The position numbers were made by a program, and so were the translations under genes. A stretch of 64,000 nucleotides of DNA from Haliotis asinina (lineage: Eukaryota > Mollusca > Gastropoda > Lepetellida > Haliotidae). Where the stretch lies: positions 23,712,749 through 23,776,748 of the forward strand of contig NC_090283.1 in NCBI RefSeq assembly GCF_037392515.1, given 5' to 3'. Numbering within the stretch: position 1 is the stretch's first letter; each line of letters opens with the position of its first letter. Shown here piece after piece: positions 35,193 through 44,763 of the stretch. The notes under the pieces were generated by a model. It saw only the letters and a program-made list of their open reading frames with translations, was not told the DNA's origin and did no database searches.

Positions 35193-35482
35193 TTTCCTGA
35201 ATATTTAGTGTCTGTATAAAATATGTTTTACATATAAAGAGTCTTATACAAAATTCTGAAACCGTTGTCATCTAGGCTTCCACGGCTTGGATATATTGGT
35301 TTCGGGGTCTGTATGATAACTCCTTCACGTACATAAAACAAATGCATTAGAGTTAAAGTAAAATACGTAGGCAACACATACACAATAATAAATACCACTG
35401 CAAAGTAAAGCATTGACCGATACCGATTACTGCCTGTAGCATATCGCTGCACAATAAAAAGAATACAAGACCGTGTACATAC

Positions 35483-35665
35483 CTCATCTCGTATTAACGG
35501 TGGCAACACAAAACACATGGACTTTCCATATCCTGTTGTTAGCACAGCGATCTGTTCTTCTTTCACAAGAAAATTAAATTTAAATGATGACTTCAGTGTC
35601 TTGTCATAGATATCTATTACACCTGCCTCGTCCATTGTCAGAGCTAAATTACATATCCTAGTCAT
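35483..35665 (-). pseudogene. RecQ-like helicase exon with Walker A motif
   Basis: RecQ-like enzymes are ATP-driven 3'-5' DNA helicases of superfamily 2. This exon encodes an N-terminal segment ending FKFNFLVKEEQ followed by TTGYGKSMCFVLPPLIRDEV. KEEQ fits motif 0, and TGYGKS is the Walker A phosphate-binding loop. The ~10-residue spacer usual between them (…GKDV…) is missing, so an internal deletion is likely. A canonical donor (GAG|GTATGT) follows at 35483/35482. The ATG at 35665 opens the frame. No convincing motif II or III was found downstream. Introns and SINEs separate it from a possible motif VI piece near 32530. It is probably a decayed gene of the surrounding mobile unit. Confidence 0.6.
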
Positions 35666-35983
35666 ACCTGTGTGTCAGTGTGGTTCCGCTGGTAATTAAC
35701 ATACTGGCACGATCTCACGTGAAACAATCGTTTGGGCATGGTCAGACTAACAGAACATCCGTGTAGTTAACCAATCACCAACTGGCGCGATCTCACGTGA
35801 TAGAATCGGTTTGGCATGAACTGGTCAGAATAACAGAGCATTCGCTTAATCAACCAATCGCTTACTGGCGCGATCCCACGTGACACTAGCGCTTTGGCCA
35901 GAATTGTTCTGAATTCCATCGCAGTTACCTACTCAAGAAACACGTACGTTTTGTTCGGATCCGGAATTGGTCAGATATTCACA

Positions 35984-36184
35984 ATGGCCTCCAAAAGGAA
36001 AGTGGGAACACTGACATCAGTGAAAACACCAAGGAAATCAAAGTTGTATAGAACTGTATCATCACCAACCAGACATGCCAACTCCAACAATGCATATGCA
36101 TGTACGCTTATCCAGGCTTACAAGTACAAACTGACACTGAAGGTGTTAATGTCGTCATATGTTGGTGCAAAGATGGCGGTTTAG
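35984..36184 (+). pseudogene. Basic N-terminal exon of the DUF6589-like gene (proposed)
   Basis: The frame from the ATG at 35984 encodes MASKRKVGTLTSVKTPRKSK and more basic sequence, a Lys/Arg/Ser/Pro-rich leader as often seen at the start of nuclear, transposon-encoded proteins. It starts ~320 bp from the divergent helicase exon, so the two could share a promoter region. A stop follows at 36182. Which donor joins it to the next exon is unclear. The link to the exon at 37661 rests on orientation and position only. Confidence 0.35.
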
Positions 36185-36295
36185 TGGACAGAAAAACAAC
36201 AGATACATGAAGAACTTTACTTTACGTTCCGTGCTTTCAAAGTATAACGGTACTTGGCGCCTCTTCGAAAAGCAGCAAGTGAACGTAATTTCTTA

Positions 36296-36339
36296 AGTAT
36301 GTTACGTATGTTACGTATGTTACGTATGTTACGTATAGG
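36296..36339. repeat. 9-10-bp tandem repeat (ATGTTACGT)n
   Basis: About four to five units of GTATGTTAC. Confidence 0.85.
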
Positions 36340-36647
36340 TTTGGATAGGTTGTTAAAACTGTATTTGTCTCAGTTCTAGACACGCTGACCTGACACCGGG
36401 CCTGGGCCTAATCCTGGCTATGATTCTTAACAGGCGCGACTCACGGAAATTCAAAACGTATGACGACTCTGATAATTGTACGTGTATGTAATTTAAACAT
36501 GGTTCCTATGTATGAAGCAATACATCAGCATACTATACGATTTGCGCGATTTCGTATGTAACAACTGTTGCACAGCGCGTCTTTTGGTGTTGATTCTTAC
36601 TCTTAGCAGCCCGTTAACAGTGTGTAAGAATCTGCACCAATCAGTCT

Positions 36648-36965
36648 ATGCAATATCACAAATCTCTCCAAGATTGCCTGACATATGTTCAGGAAACCAG
36701 AGTGAATGGTATCCACGACCCGTGTACAGAAGATGTCAGTGGTGTCGGTGTCAGTGATGTCGGTATCAGTGATGCCGATGTCAGTGATGCCGATGTTCAG
36801 AGTGTTCAGATTGAAGTCAGTAGTTCAAGCAACACTGTCAGCACATCTACTGACCCAGACAAGGAGCTGAGCTCAACCTCCCAGACTACTAATGGAGACT
36901 CCCGGCCAGATACTGATGAGGTTGAATCGTTGATTTCGCCACTGAAGGAAGGTGGGCTTAAGTAA
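36648..36965 (+). pseudogene. Acidic Ser/Asp-rich exon, 105 aa (proposed part of the same gene)
   Basis: The frame contains five repeats of a V-S-D-V-G/A-I/V phrase (VSGVGVSDVGISDADVSDAD) and then a Ser/Thr/Asp-rich stretch. This is low complexity with no fold I can name. A donor-like AAG|GTGGGC lies near its end. It sits between the basic exon and the conserved exon, on the same strand. Confidence 0.35.
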
Positions 36966-37065
36966 ACTGTGGTTATGATTTATGCAGTTTAAGACATTTG
37001 TAATATGAATGTGCATTACCGACTGTCACTTACAGTGTATTAGACGTGATGTTTAAGCACTCATG

Positions 37066-37632
37066 TGTTACGGTTAAGAATTTGCCGTGACAAACGATGC
37101 AAGAAACCCCCTGTGAACCAGCAAAACAGAACAAAGACACGTAAAAAGACATTCAAAGTTATACAAGATCACATGTCAATTTCACAATACTGATTTCAAA
37201 TACAATACAAATGAGACAAACTCAAAGGCAATGGGTCACAAGATATAATATAGCAAATTCAAAGTCTTAGTGCGGGAGAGAGACAATTATGCAGAATGTA
37301 ACACAGTGAGCGGTCTGACGGCGACCATGATGATCAAGCGTTGGCAGCAATTGTATACTCCAGTAATGTGTGTCCCCCTGCCTACACGGCAAATAGCCTT
37401 TATATATACATTCAGTCATTTCCCGAAAGTTCGGACACATACGACCACCATCGGCAACACTGTAGAATGCTCTAGCAGTCTCCCGGAAGTAAGCAAATAG
37501 AAAACCAAGGGCAGATAATTTACGGAAAACCAGCTGCCAAAATCCTAATTGTGCTGATTATACGAAATGTGACCCAATAATAATTACTATTTAATTAATA
37601 AGAAAATATACAGAAAATACACACTCGTAACA
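37066..37632 (-). repeat. Solo LTR, 567 bp, with 4-bp TSD CATG
   Basis: The ends are TGTTACGG and CGTAACA on the + strand. CATG flanks both sides (37062-37065 and 37633-37636). Read in reverse it is a diverged member of the family at 54034-54687. Shared blocks are TGTTACGAGTGTGTATTT, 'taattattattgggtcaca', 'cattctacagtgttg', 'ccgaactttcggga' and 'aagaatttgccgtgacaaac' (in complement). No internal region remains. It inserted between exons of the DUF6589-like gene, about 28 bp before an acceptor. Confidence 0.9.
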
Positions 37633-37660
37633 CATGAAGTAATACTGTTTTTACTTTCAG

Positions 37661-37972
37661 ATACTTATAAAGGCTACATCCCTGTATGGGACAACGTGAA
37701 AGCCAGACTCCAGAACACTGAACGCCAGAACAAAATGATGCTCTGGGCCCTAGCGTACGTATGCCGCCAAGAACCGAATCCAGACTCTTCGCCTGTCTAA
37801 TGACTGCGATGTGGTGAAAGCGCAGGACATTCTGGTGGAAGTTTTTTTACCAAGTGCTCGGGAGCTGGAGGGCATGCTAGATAGAATGGGCATCATTGTT
37901 GGCCGGATTCTTTGTTCCTACATGCCTTGGGTGACCACCCACCCAATGAGTTCTTAAACAGAGACTTCAGAG
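37661..37972 (+). pseudogene. Conserved exon of a DUF6589-like transposon protein, frameshifted
   Basis: After a TTTACTTTCAG acceptor the frame reads YKGYIPVWDNVKARLQNTER, then QNKMMLWALAY. It goes out of frame at a TACGTA at about 37752 (stop at 37798) and continues in another frame with AAKNRI, KAQDILVEVFLPS and MGIIVGRILCSYMPW. The order WDNV ... LWALA.AAKNRI ... D.LPS ... RM.IIVGRIL is one I know from mollusc and cnidarian proteins classed, I believe, as DUF6589, many of which look transposon-derived. A GT donor follows at 37973. The one frameshift and the solo LTR just upstream show decay. The family name is from memory. Confidence 0.5.
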
Positions 37973-38166
37973 GTAATGAACAGATAATCAATGCTTTCAG
38001 CTGTACCAAAGTAAGCGACACGTGCATTTTGATGTCGTTTTTTGAGAGCCTGTATCCATATTCTTGATACCTATACCTACTTATGATGATGGATTTTACA
38101 ACCTTGATAACTGTTTACCTTGAAGATTCACTCTAAGATGCAAGGGGAAACATTTCCGAGGAAACC

Positions 38167-38478
38167 ATGACCTGTCATAGTCAGGTTGTGGGGACTTTAT
38201 CCGCAGAAATTGACGGAGTATACAGCACATTGACAGGCACTCACACACCTACAGCCCGTAAGAGACAGGAGAAACTGTCAAGACAGGATCTGTTGACATT
38301 CACTCGAATGTTCCCTGAACATCATATCTTCAAACCTACGCCTGGCCGGGAGTTTCCAGCTTTCCCAAAATTTAGATTTCGGTGTACTTCAAAAACTCCT
38401 ACTCGACTGGCGTTTAAACTGGCATCTCTGTCTAAACGTCTAGATTCAGTTCGCAGAAAGGGTGGCCCTGTGCAATGA
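38167..38478 (+). pseudogene. Unrecognised frame, possible terminal exon
   Basis: A 103-aa frame, Arg/Lys/Thr-rich (for example TARKRQEKLSRQDLLTFTRM), with an acceptor-like CCGCAG at 38198-38203 and a stop at 38476. It is the last open frame before the right arm on the same strand as the DUF6589-like exon. I do not recognise it. Confidence 0.3.
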
Positions 38479-38975
38479 TCAAACGCTACGTACATCAATG
38501 GCTATCCGTCAAGTATGCAGTGGACTTGATATACGTATATGGACAGAGAGTGATGTCGTTATTGTTGTTGTATCGTTATTGTACATAATTTATTCTATTT
38601 GTTTACATTTTATTACTGTATTTGAAGGTTTTTAATTAGAATGTTAGTAATCCCTGTAGTCACATATTATATTTGACAGAACAATATCAATGTTTGACGT
38701 TAATGTCTTATTATACAAAGTATCTACAATGCTGTACATTTTATTATAATTATTTGAAACTTGTGTAAGATACATCTTGTCCAGGTATAGCCTTATGGGG
38801 TATTTTTAGTTTCATGTTTGAGAGAGGTGTTTGATCATTTTGTATATAGATGTGACGTTTAACACAAATCATATAGGGTTACGTGTTTAAGGCTTGTACA
38901 TGATTTGTTTATCTGTATATAATTTTGTTTGTTCATTTATACTGTGTCGTTAATTATGCAATGCATTTTTCGGTT
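38479..38975. other. AT-rich non-coding stretch before the right arm
   Basis: No gene was seen. It could be a 3' UTR of the + strand gene of the unit. Confidence 0.4.
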
Positions 38976-39305
38976 ATAGACAGCGCCCATAGCATTACTG
39001 AAACCACTGAATGTGTGGTACGTATCGTTCCCTTAAAGTGTTCTGTGCTGTACATGAATAAATACACCTGATCCCTCCAACAGTGTTTTGTAGTGATATA
39101 AATGGTGTGTCTCCCTCTGCAAGCAAAATGTTGATAACGTATGTCATAAAAAAAACCAGAAAAAGACGTTGTACATAAGTGTGATACATCCAGAGTGCGA
39201 GCGCTCATAACGAAAGGGGCGAGCCTTGCATACTTTCAATGAAGAACGTCTACCGAAACAGACTATAGAAATCTAGCGCAAGCGCACAACATGTCAACAT
39301 GTCAG

Positions 39306-39357
39306 CAGAGACCATATAATAGATAATAATAATAATATTATTATTATATGGTCTCTG
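39306..39357. mobile_element. 52-bp palindromic micro-MITE, hAT-like ends
   Basis: It starts CAGAGACCATATAA and ends in the complement GGTCTCTG, with an (AAT)n/(ATT)n centre. ATGTCAGC lies before (39299-39306, overlapping the first base) and after it (39358-39365), consistent with an ~8-bp hAT-type duplication. The partner arm near 31920 has the uninterrupted empty site. Confidence 0.75.
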
Positions 39358-39654
39358 ATGTCAGCTCGCTATCGTCGAAACAAGAAGTGAACGGGTAATC
39401 GGTCCATTACTAACTAAATGTATGATCTTGAAAATATGACAGTTACGTGCATGTAGGTGTAGGGAAACTATCTGTGGGTAGATCGGTATAGACTTTTCAG
39501 TCAAAAACCCACGGCAAATACTTTTTAAAAATCTTACGAAATACGAGGGGTAATCGGCCGCTAGTTTCTGAATAGGACTTATGAAGGTGGTGTTCTCGGC
39601 CGCGACGCAGGATCATGCCTTAATTGACTGTATAGGACCACATTGCAACTGTCG

Positions 39655-39741
39655 GCTACGTTACCGATAGTTTCTTGTATCGTTGTCAAGTCAAGCGTTG
39701 TCGCTTGACAGCGATACAAGAAGCTGTATCGAAACGTAGCT
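39655..39741. repeat. Long imperfect hairpin in the right arm
   Basis: GCTACGTT.CGATA... pairs with ...TATCGAAACGTAGC, and the inner CTTGTATCG.TGTCAAG pairs with CTTGACAGCGATACAAG. Together they make an ~85-nt foldback. It is absent at the matching place in the left arm. Confidence 0.75.
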
Positions 39742-39888
39742 CCATCTGATTTAGTCCAGCATATAACTAGACGACTTCGCACTATACCAAGGTGTGCTCG
39801 ATGTAGGCATTGGCTGGAATACGAGTTTATTCATATGAACTACTGATTAAAGAATTTGTTCATTCATAATTTTTTGTCCTTATCTGAG

Positions 39889-40576
39889 TAATAACACGTA
39901 ATAGTTCTGATTTCCCAACACAATATGTACTATTTACCGTGGTTCCGATAGAATGAAGATAAAAGCACTATGTTCGAAAATCAGAGGTATTTGGCGAAAA
40001 TATAACAACTGAATTTGACATTTTAAAACCGAACTTCTATATCTATGTCCTTATCCCCCAACAATTTGACTCAGCTGTAACACGATCCAATTTCCTCCCA
40101 ACTCGTTTCAATATCTTCACTCCGTTTAAAAGCAGTCGTATGGAAAGCAGAACAAAACCGACAAATCATGTTGACGTCAGGCAGGAGACAGACGAAGAGC
40201 ATGTGGTAATATACCGTGTCCCGTTGCCGGTAAAATTAATAACGGTAAGTCATGACAAGTTAGGAATCGACATCCGTTGAGTTTCAGGGATTTGACTGTT
40301 CCTTGTTTAGTTAAGTTTGTGACGAGGTGTTTCCGCGGTGAAATCCACGCCAGCACGAATGTAAGCAGCTATATATATCAGTGATATAATATAATAAGGG
40401 TATTCCGGATCACGGCTATTCCGGATCACTGTCGCATACATTAACCCCAAGAAACTCTAAATCTTCATGGATTTCACTCAATCTCTCATTTTAAAGCCGA
40501 GACAGTGTTATTTCAGGTGATATATTTTGTTTAACTTGATCTGGACCAGAAGTTTACTTGCGCGCCCTGTAACAAG
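39889..40576. other. Non-coding; contains repeated TTCCGGATCAC words
   Basis: No gene. GGTATTCCGGATCAC and CTATTCCGGATCAC occur in tandem near 40400. Confidence 0.5.
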
Positions 40577-40742
40577 GATACAGTGCGCAAGGCAGTTCCG
40601 GATCACAAACGAAACACCGACTGCATGCGCCACCGTAAAAAGTGTATCTGAAGCGACTAAGGGCAGGTTCTGTCTGAGCAATGTTTCATATTACTCACAC
40701 CAAAATATGAAATTTATTCGGTCCTGATTGACTTCAGAGGTG
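40577..40742 (+). repeat. Left arm of a ~165-bp inverted repeat
   Basis: It aligns in reverse complement with 41665-41830 at roughly 90% identity by eye, from 'tacagtgcgcaaggcagttccgga' to 'gacttcagaggt'. The arms are ~920 bp apart. Confidence 0.9.
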
Positions 40743-41331
40743 TCGCAAAAGAAACTCCCCTCCATTACTGCAGTTCCGAATCATTTCAGGGTATTCCGGA
40801 TCACGTGACATAACGATCGAGACAGTGTTCGGTTATTGATGCTCGTTTGGGGCATCAAGTGTCTGTGTCAAACAGTAACACGCGTTTAGCTGAGTAGATG
40901 CGTTAACAGTATGGATAATGTTTGATAAACGAATAATTGGGCCGAATAATTTACAAACACTGCAATTGAGAATAACATCCGCTTGGTAGATAGGTTTAAC
41001 ACTTGTTTAACACACATTCTAGAATCATGATTCCAGGTACCAGTGTGGGCTGAAAAATATTCTCTTGGGGTTTGTGCATACGTGGTTTATGGTACTGATC
41101 TCGTCAGTATTGAAATAAATATTTTGTCGTGACTTTTACATGCGACTTTAACTTGTAAAGTACAACTATCGAGACCAAATAACACATGTTTTCAGAACCT
41201 TAACGCTTTTTTTTCGGTCAATATGAATATTTTTAACATCACACCATCAGTTACTGATTGCAAAGTTAATGAGAATAATCTATTAATACCTTTATGGGTG
41301 AGCATCTTTGTATGTCTGAAAATGAAACAAA

Positions 41332-41609
41332 CTAGCTCATGTCTACTCCAGCCTCATTGATTCCACCTCTGGCACAAGTAACCGGGCATTTTTGATTGTC
41401 ATAAAAGACCAATTTCTGTTGCTGTGGTTGATAATGTAATGACATGGTATGACCATGCCTCCCCTTTTCTCTGCCGGTGAGCAGGCCGATGGGGGAAAAT
41501 CTTGGAACAGGTTCTCCAGCTGGCTCAGCAAACACACTGCCACCTACATCAAGAATTTGCCAGAATGATCCTGCAAGACTGCTTGGCACTTGTACTGAAT
41601 CATACCTCA
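41332..41609 (-). CDS. Unrecognised single exon, 92 codons, ending in a stop
   Basis: Read on the minus strand, a TGCATTTTAG acceptor is followed by an open frame: RYDSVQVPSSLAGSFWQILD, then SVFAEPAGEPVPRFSPIG, ending NEAGVDMS and a TAG. Amino-acid composition and codon use look coding, unlike the surrounding frames. I do not recognise the protein. It lies in the spacer of the 165-bp inverted repeat, so it may belong to an unnamed transposon gene or be a remnant of a host gene. No upstream exon was identified, and a 41343-41543 frame on the same strand is a shadow. Confidence 0.4.
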
Positions 41610-41664
41610 CTAAAATGCACCAAGTTATTAAAGAAATAGAATAATATGACTAATATGAAGATAC

Positions 41665-41830
41665 CTCTGAAGTCAGTCAGGACCAAATCAGTTTTATATT
41701 TTGGTGTGAGTAACATGAAACATTGCTCAGACAGAGCCTGCCCTTAGTCGCTTCAGATACATTTTTTACGGAGGCGTATGCAGTCGGTGTTTCGTTGGTA
41801 ATCCGGAACTGCCTTGCGCACTGTATGAAT
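41665..41830 (-). repeat. Right arm of the ~165-bp inverted repeat
   Basis: The partner of 40577-40742. The young Mag-like Gypsy element starts 33 bp beyond it. Confidence 0.9.
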
Positions 41831-41862
41831 ATGAACGAAGTGGCGTAATAAGGGCTGTCACT

Positions 41863-42017
41863 TGTTACGATGTTAGATCTGAATAATGAATGCTCCCTCG
41901 ATACAAGGATTCAATGAATGCTCCCGGCATCCCAGCATGCCTTGTTCTATATCAAGATGGCGACAATATTAAACGTTGAAACTCACCTGCTAGTTTTTAT
42001 TTAAAGTATACCAGACG
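41863..42017 (+). repeat. Left LTR of the Mag-like element (155 bp)
   Basis: It starts TGTTACGATG and matches 52702-52856 base for base as read. The two sequences diverge after 'taccagacg'. It contains 'agatggcgacaatatta'. Confidence 0.92.
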
Positions 42018-42022
42018 AAGCA

Positions 42023-42036
42023 TGGTGTCAGAAGTG
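42023..42036 (+). other. Primer binding site, tRNA-Leu type
   Basis: TGGTGTCAGAAGTG is complementary to the 3' end of eukaryotic tRNA-Leu (...CACTTCTGACACCA). It begins five bases after the LTR match ends. Confidence 0.8.
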
Positions 42037-42115
42037 ACCAAATGTGGTCGCAGTGAGTAATAGAATACAAATGAACTATTGACAAGTCAGTGAGCGCCAT
42101 ATTACCGTGATAACG

Positions 42116-42924
42116 ATGGCAGATGAAGATCACGGTGAAGAGGAGCAGGGAGCACATGGCGAAGCACATGGCCATGTGGGGAGACGCATGACCGTGCCCC
42201 TACCTGCAAAACTGGAGCTAAAAGGTAACCTGGCTACAAACTGGAGAAAGTTTCGTAGGATGTGGAACAACTACGTAATTGTAACACGTTTAAACAATGA
42301 AGATAATCAGTTCCAAACCGCTACCCTGTTGACTTGCATAGGAAGTGACGCCCTTGACATTTATGATGGCCTAGCATTTGAAGATGAAGATGAAAGAAAT
42401 GATATTGAGGCAGTACTACAGAGGTTTGAGGAATTTTGTCTAGGAGAGGTAAATGAAACCTATGAATCATATGTCTTTCATAAGAGATATCAGCAAGCAA
42501 ATGAAAACATTGATGTATACCTCGCACATTTGAGAAAATTGATCAGATCCTGCAACTATGGGAACATGGAGGCAAGGGTATTGAAGGACCAAATTGTTGT
42601 TGGTGTCAAAGATGAGTCTCTTAGAAGCAAGCTTCTGGAAGTTAGAAATCTAACGCTACCAAATTGCATAGATATCTGTAGAGCCTATGAATCCAGCCAA
42701 TATCAGACAAAAGCCATGACAGGAAATGTTCAAGATGATATTCATGCGTTCTCAAGAAAGAAAGAAAGAAAGTTCAAGAAACCCATGAAGAATGAAAGCC
42801 ACAGACATGAGAGATATGACAAGAAAGGAAAGAAAAACAGAGTAAATCAGAGAGTCTGCAAATACTGTGGAACAGATTGCCCACCAAGAAATTGTCCAGC
42901 GTATGGGAAAACTTGCAGTGTATG
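42116..42924 (+). CDS. Gag part of the Mag-like gag-pol, broken by insertion
   Basis: Gag forms the cytoplasmic particle that packages element RNA. From the ATG at 42116 (an upstream GTG at 42107 is less likely) 269 codons run to the insertion point. An acidic leader is followed by a capsid-like region (TNWRKFRRMWNNYVI; RYQQANENIDVYLAHLRKL; VGVKDESLRSKLL), typical of Mag-type Gag. A basic linker leads to a zinc knuckle CKYCGTDCPPRNCPAYG. The second knuckle opens with CSVC, and its remaining residues resume at 48869. The insertion therefore lies inside a codon of that knuckle. The frame is otherwise open, and runs into the inserted LTR to a stop at 42967. Confidence 0.85.
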
Positions 42925-43999
42925 TGTGGCAGACACAACTATGTACATAGGGATTTTATTATTTTAATGTTTTCTGTTCTGTATATGTATATCTGTAGGC
43001 TGCTTAATAGGTCATGTGTCCCTCAAGCCCTTAACGAACCCAAGCCATGACGTGATCAACTGATTGGCCAAGCTAAACCTCCAAATTAAAATCTTTGTCT
43101 AATAGCCTGCACTCTGCACAAAGTCACCACACAGACAAGTTGACAGACACTTGACAAATCAGGTTAGTTTAATATATCTCTGTATATTTATATCATTTCA
43201 CTTATATGTTGTAATAAGTTAAATATGTTCTATTAAACTACACTAGGCGTCTGATATTGCCTAAATGTCATCCATTATCTATAAACATAAATATGCTAAA
43301 CCAGGCTTAGCAGTTGTAAGGTTCCTTTTGTAATTACTAACAACTTTTCTATATCTTTGTGCTTGCGTGCATGAGAAATTTAAGTCCGAATGTGTTGTAG
43401 AATAGTCCTATTTTAATTCTGTCGTTTAGGTATGTGTATACAATATGTGCATATAACATTTCACACAGCACATAAGTTTTAAGCGTCTTACTCTTAGTTA
43501 TGATAATAATTACATTTTATTCAGATATATTCGGGATACAGACTGTTGCTTAGCTCGGTTGTCACCCCAGTCTCACCCACAGGGTAGGCTCATTGTTTGA
43601 ATCATTCATTTCTGGTTTGCATTATTATCCATGTATTCCATTAACTACTAGCATATCCATTACAGTAAAACACTGTAATATAGATCAGTTACCATCTAAC
43701 CCATGTATTGTGTAAACAACTTCGTGACCTTGTTTAACTTAGAATGTTTATTCATATACGTCTTGTTATGCACTCAATAGGATAAGTCGTAACTTTATCG
43801 TGTATTTCATGTTTGCTAGTCTGTTTATAGCCACTGGTAATAAGTATTGCACACTGATGATTTTATGTACTATTCATTGTATCACTATTTCTGTAAATAT
43901 TTCAGGGTGACTTATCGACCACGAAAATAAAGATTGCTCTGGCAATAGCTCACACCCGTAGCGTGTGTTTGTCGTCTGTACATTCACTGCCCTGCTACA
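42925..43999 (+). repeat. Left LTR of the inner element (1,075 bp)
   Basis: It starts TGTGGCAGAC and ends CCTGCTACA. It has the same length and sequence as 47790-48864 as read. AATAAAG near 43926 is a likely poly(A) signal. Confidence 0.92.
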
Positions 44000-44763
44000 A
44001 ATGGAGCCCCCAGCAAAACTAATACTAAAGCTACAACATAAGTATGTAGGACAACATGAGGGATTGGGAGGGGCAGATTATTAAGAATGTCAAGTGTATC
44101 AAGAAGGTGCGCTAGTCTGTCGTCATTCAGTTAGTACATTAAAACATATTTAATTCCTTTTATGCTTGCTATGTAGTTGTACTTGCTTACCTTTTATTTG
44201 ATTAGAGACGAACAGAAAGTAGAAATGAAATGAAGTCACTTTCATACACACAAGCACTCTGAATACCAAGTTAACTGAAGATAAACAAGAGTTAACTAAA
44301 TGTATTTAAACTAAACTGAACTAAATTCAACTAAACGAAGCTCACATAACTAAAGCAATACAGAACTAAATTGTGGCAAATAACTGATGAAATACAATAT
44401 AGCTATATACACAAAGTTGGTACCAACAGTATCCTGATCAGGAGCTGACACAGAAGCACAATATAATCAAGTAAATGCAAAATGCAAGGTTACCAAACAC
44501 AAGTTATAAACAAAGTTACATTTTAGAGACCTGGCGCCAGGTAATTACGTTTACAGAATACAATGAAAGATGCTAGCTAGCAATGATGTTGAACAGTCAA
44601 ACATTCATTCAACTCACGTGAAACGTGTCCAGGGTTTTTTTGAGAAATACCACGTATCCAATATTGGAAAAGTCACATTCAAAACACAGATATAACGCAA
44701 ATGTCACGTGACAATGTCAAATGTAGTCAGAACAGGTGCTGATATTCCAGGAATATCCACAGG
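44000..44763. other. Non-coding segment in place of gag/PR/RT-N of the inner element
   Basis: TGGAGCCCCCAGC (44002-44014) directly after the LTR is the probable PBS; I cannot assign its tRNA. The next ~750 bp are AT-rich, with repeated AACTAAA words and no open frame. No Gag or protease motif was found. Coding similarity resumes abruptly in RT just before YLDD at 44842. Confidence 0.7.

Larger units (their letters stand above)
31569..39888. mobile_element. ~8.3-kb unit with long inverted repeats, helicase and DUF6589-like gene pieces
   Basis: Two arms (31569-32258 and 38976-39888) are inverted copies of each other, ending in ATAAGGACAAA. Between them a RecQ-like helicase exon lies on the minus strand and a DUF6589-like protein with several exons on the plus strand, transcribed away from each other from about 35.7-36.0 kb. 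Later insertions are two copies of repeat A and one solo LTR. Long TIRs with divergent enzyme genes suggest a large DNA transposon. AcademH is one published transposon type that encodes a helicase, but that link is untested. No target duplication is evident at the outer ends. Two inverted copies of a smaller element flanking unrelated genes is the main alternative. Confidence 0.5.
38976..39888 (-). repeat. Right arm of long inverted repeat, with two insertions
   Basis: The reverse complement of 31569-32258. It is ~220 bp longer than its partner because it carries a 52-bp palindrome (39306-39357) and a ~200-bp segment with a long hairpin (about 39640-39840). Confidence 0.88.

Noticed and set aside
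42107..42115. GTG at 42107 as the gag start
   Set aside because: An ATG in the same frame at 42116 fits a eukaryotic element better.
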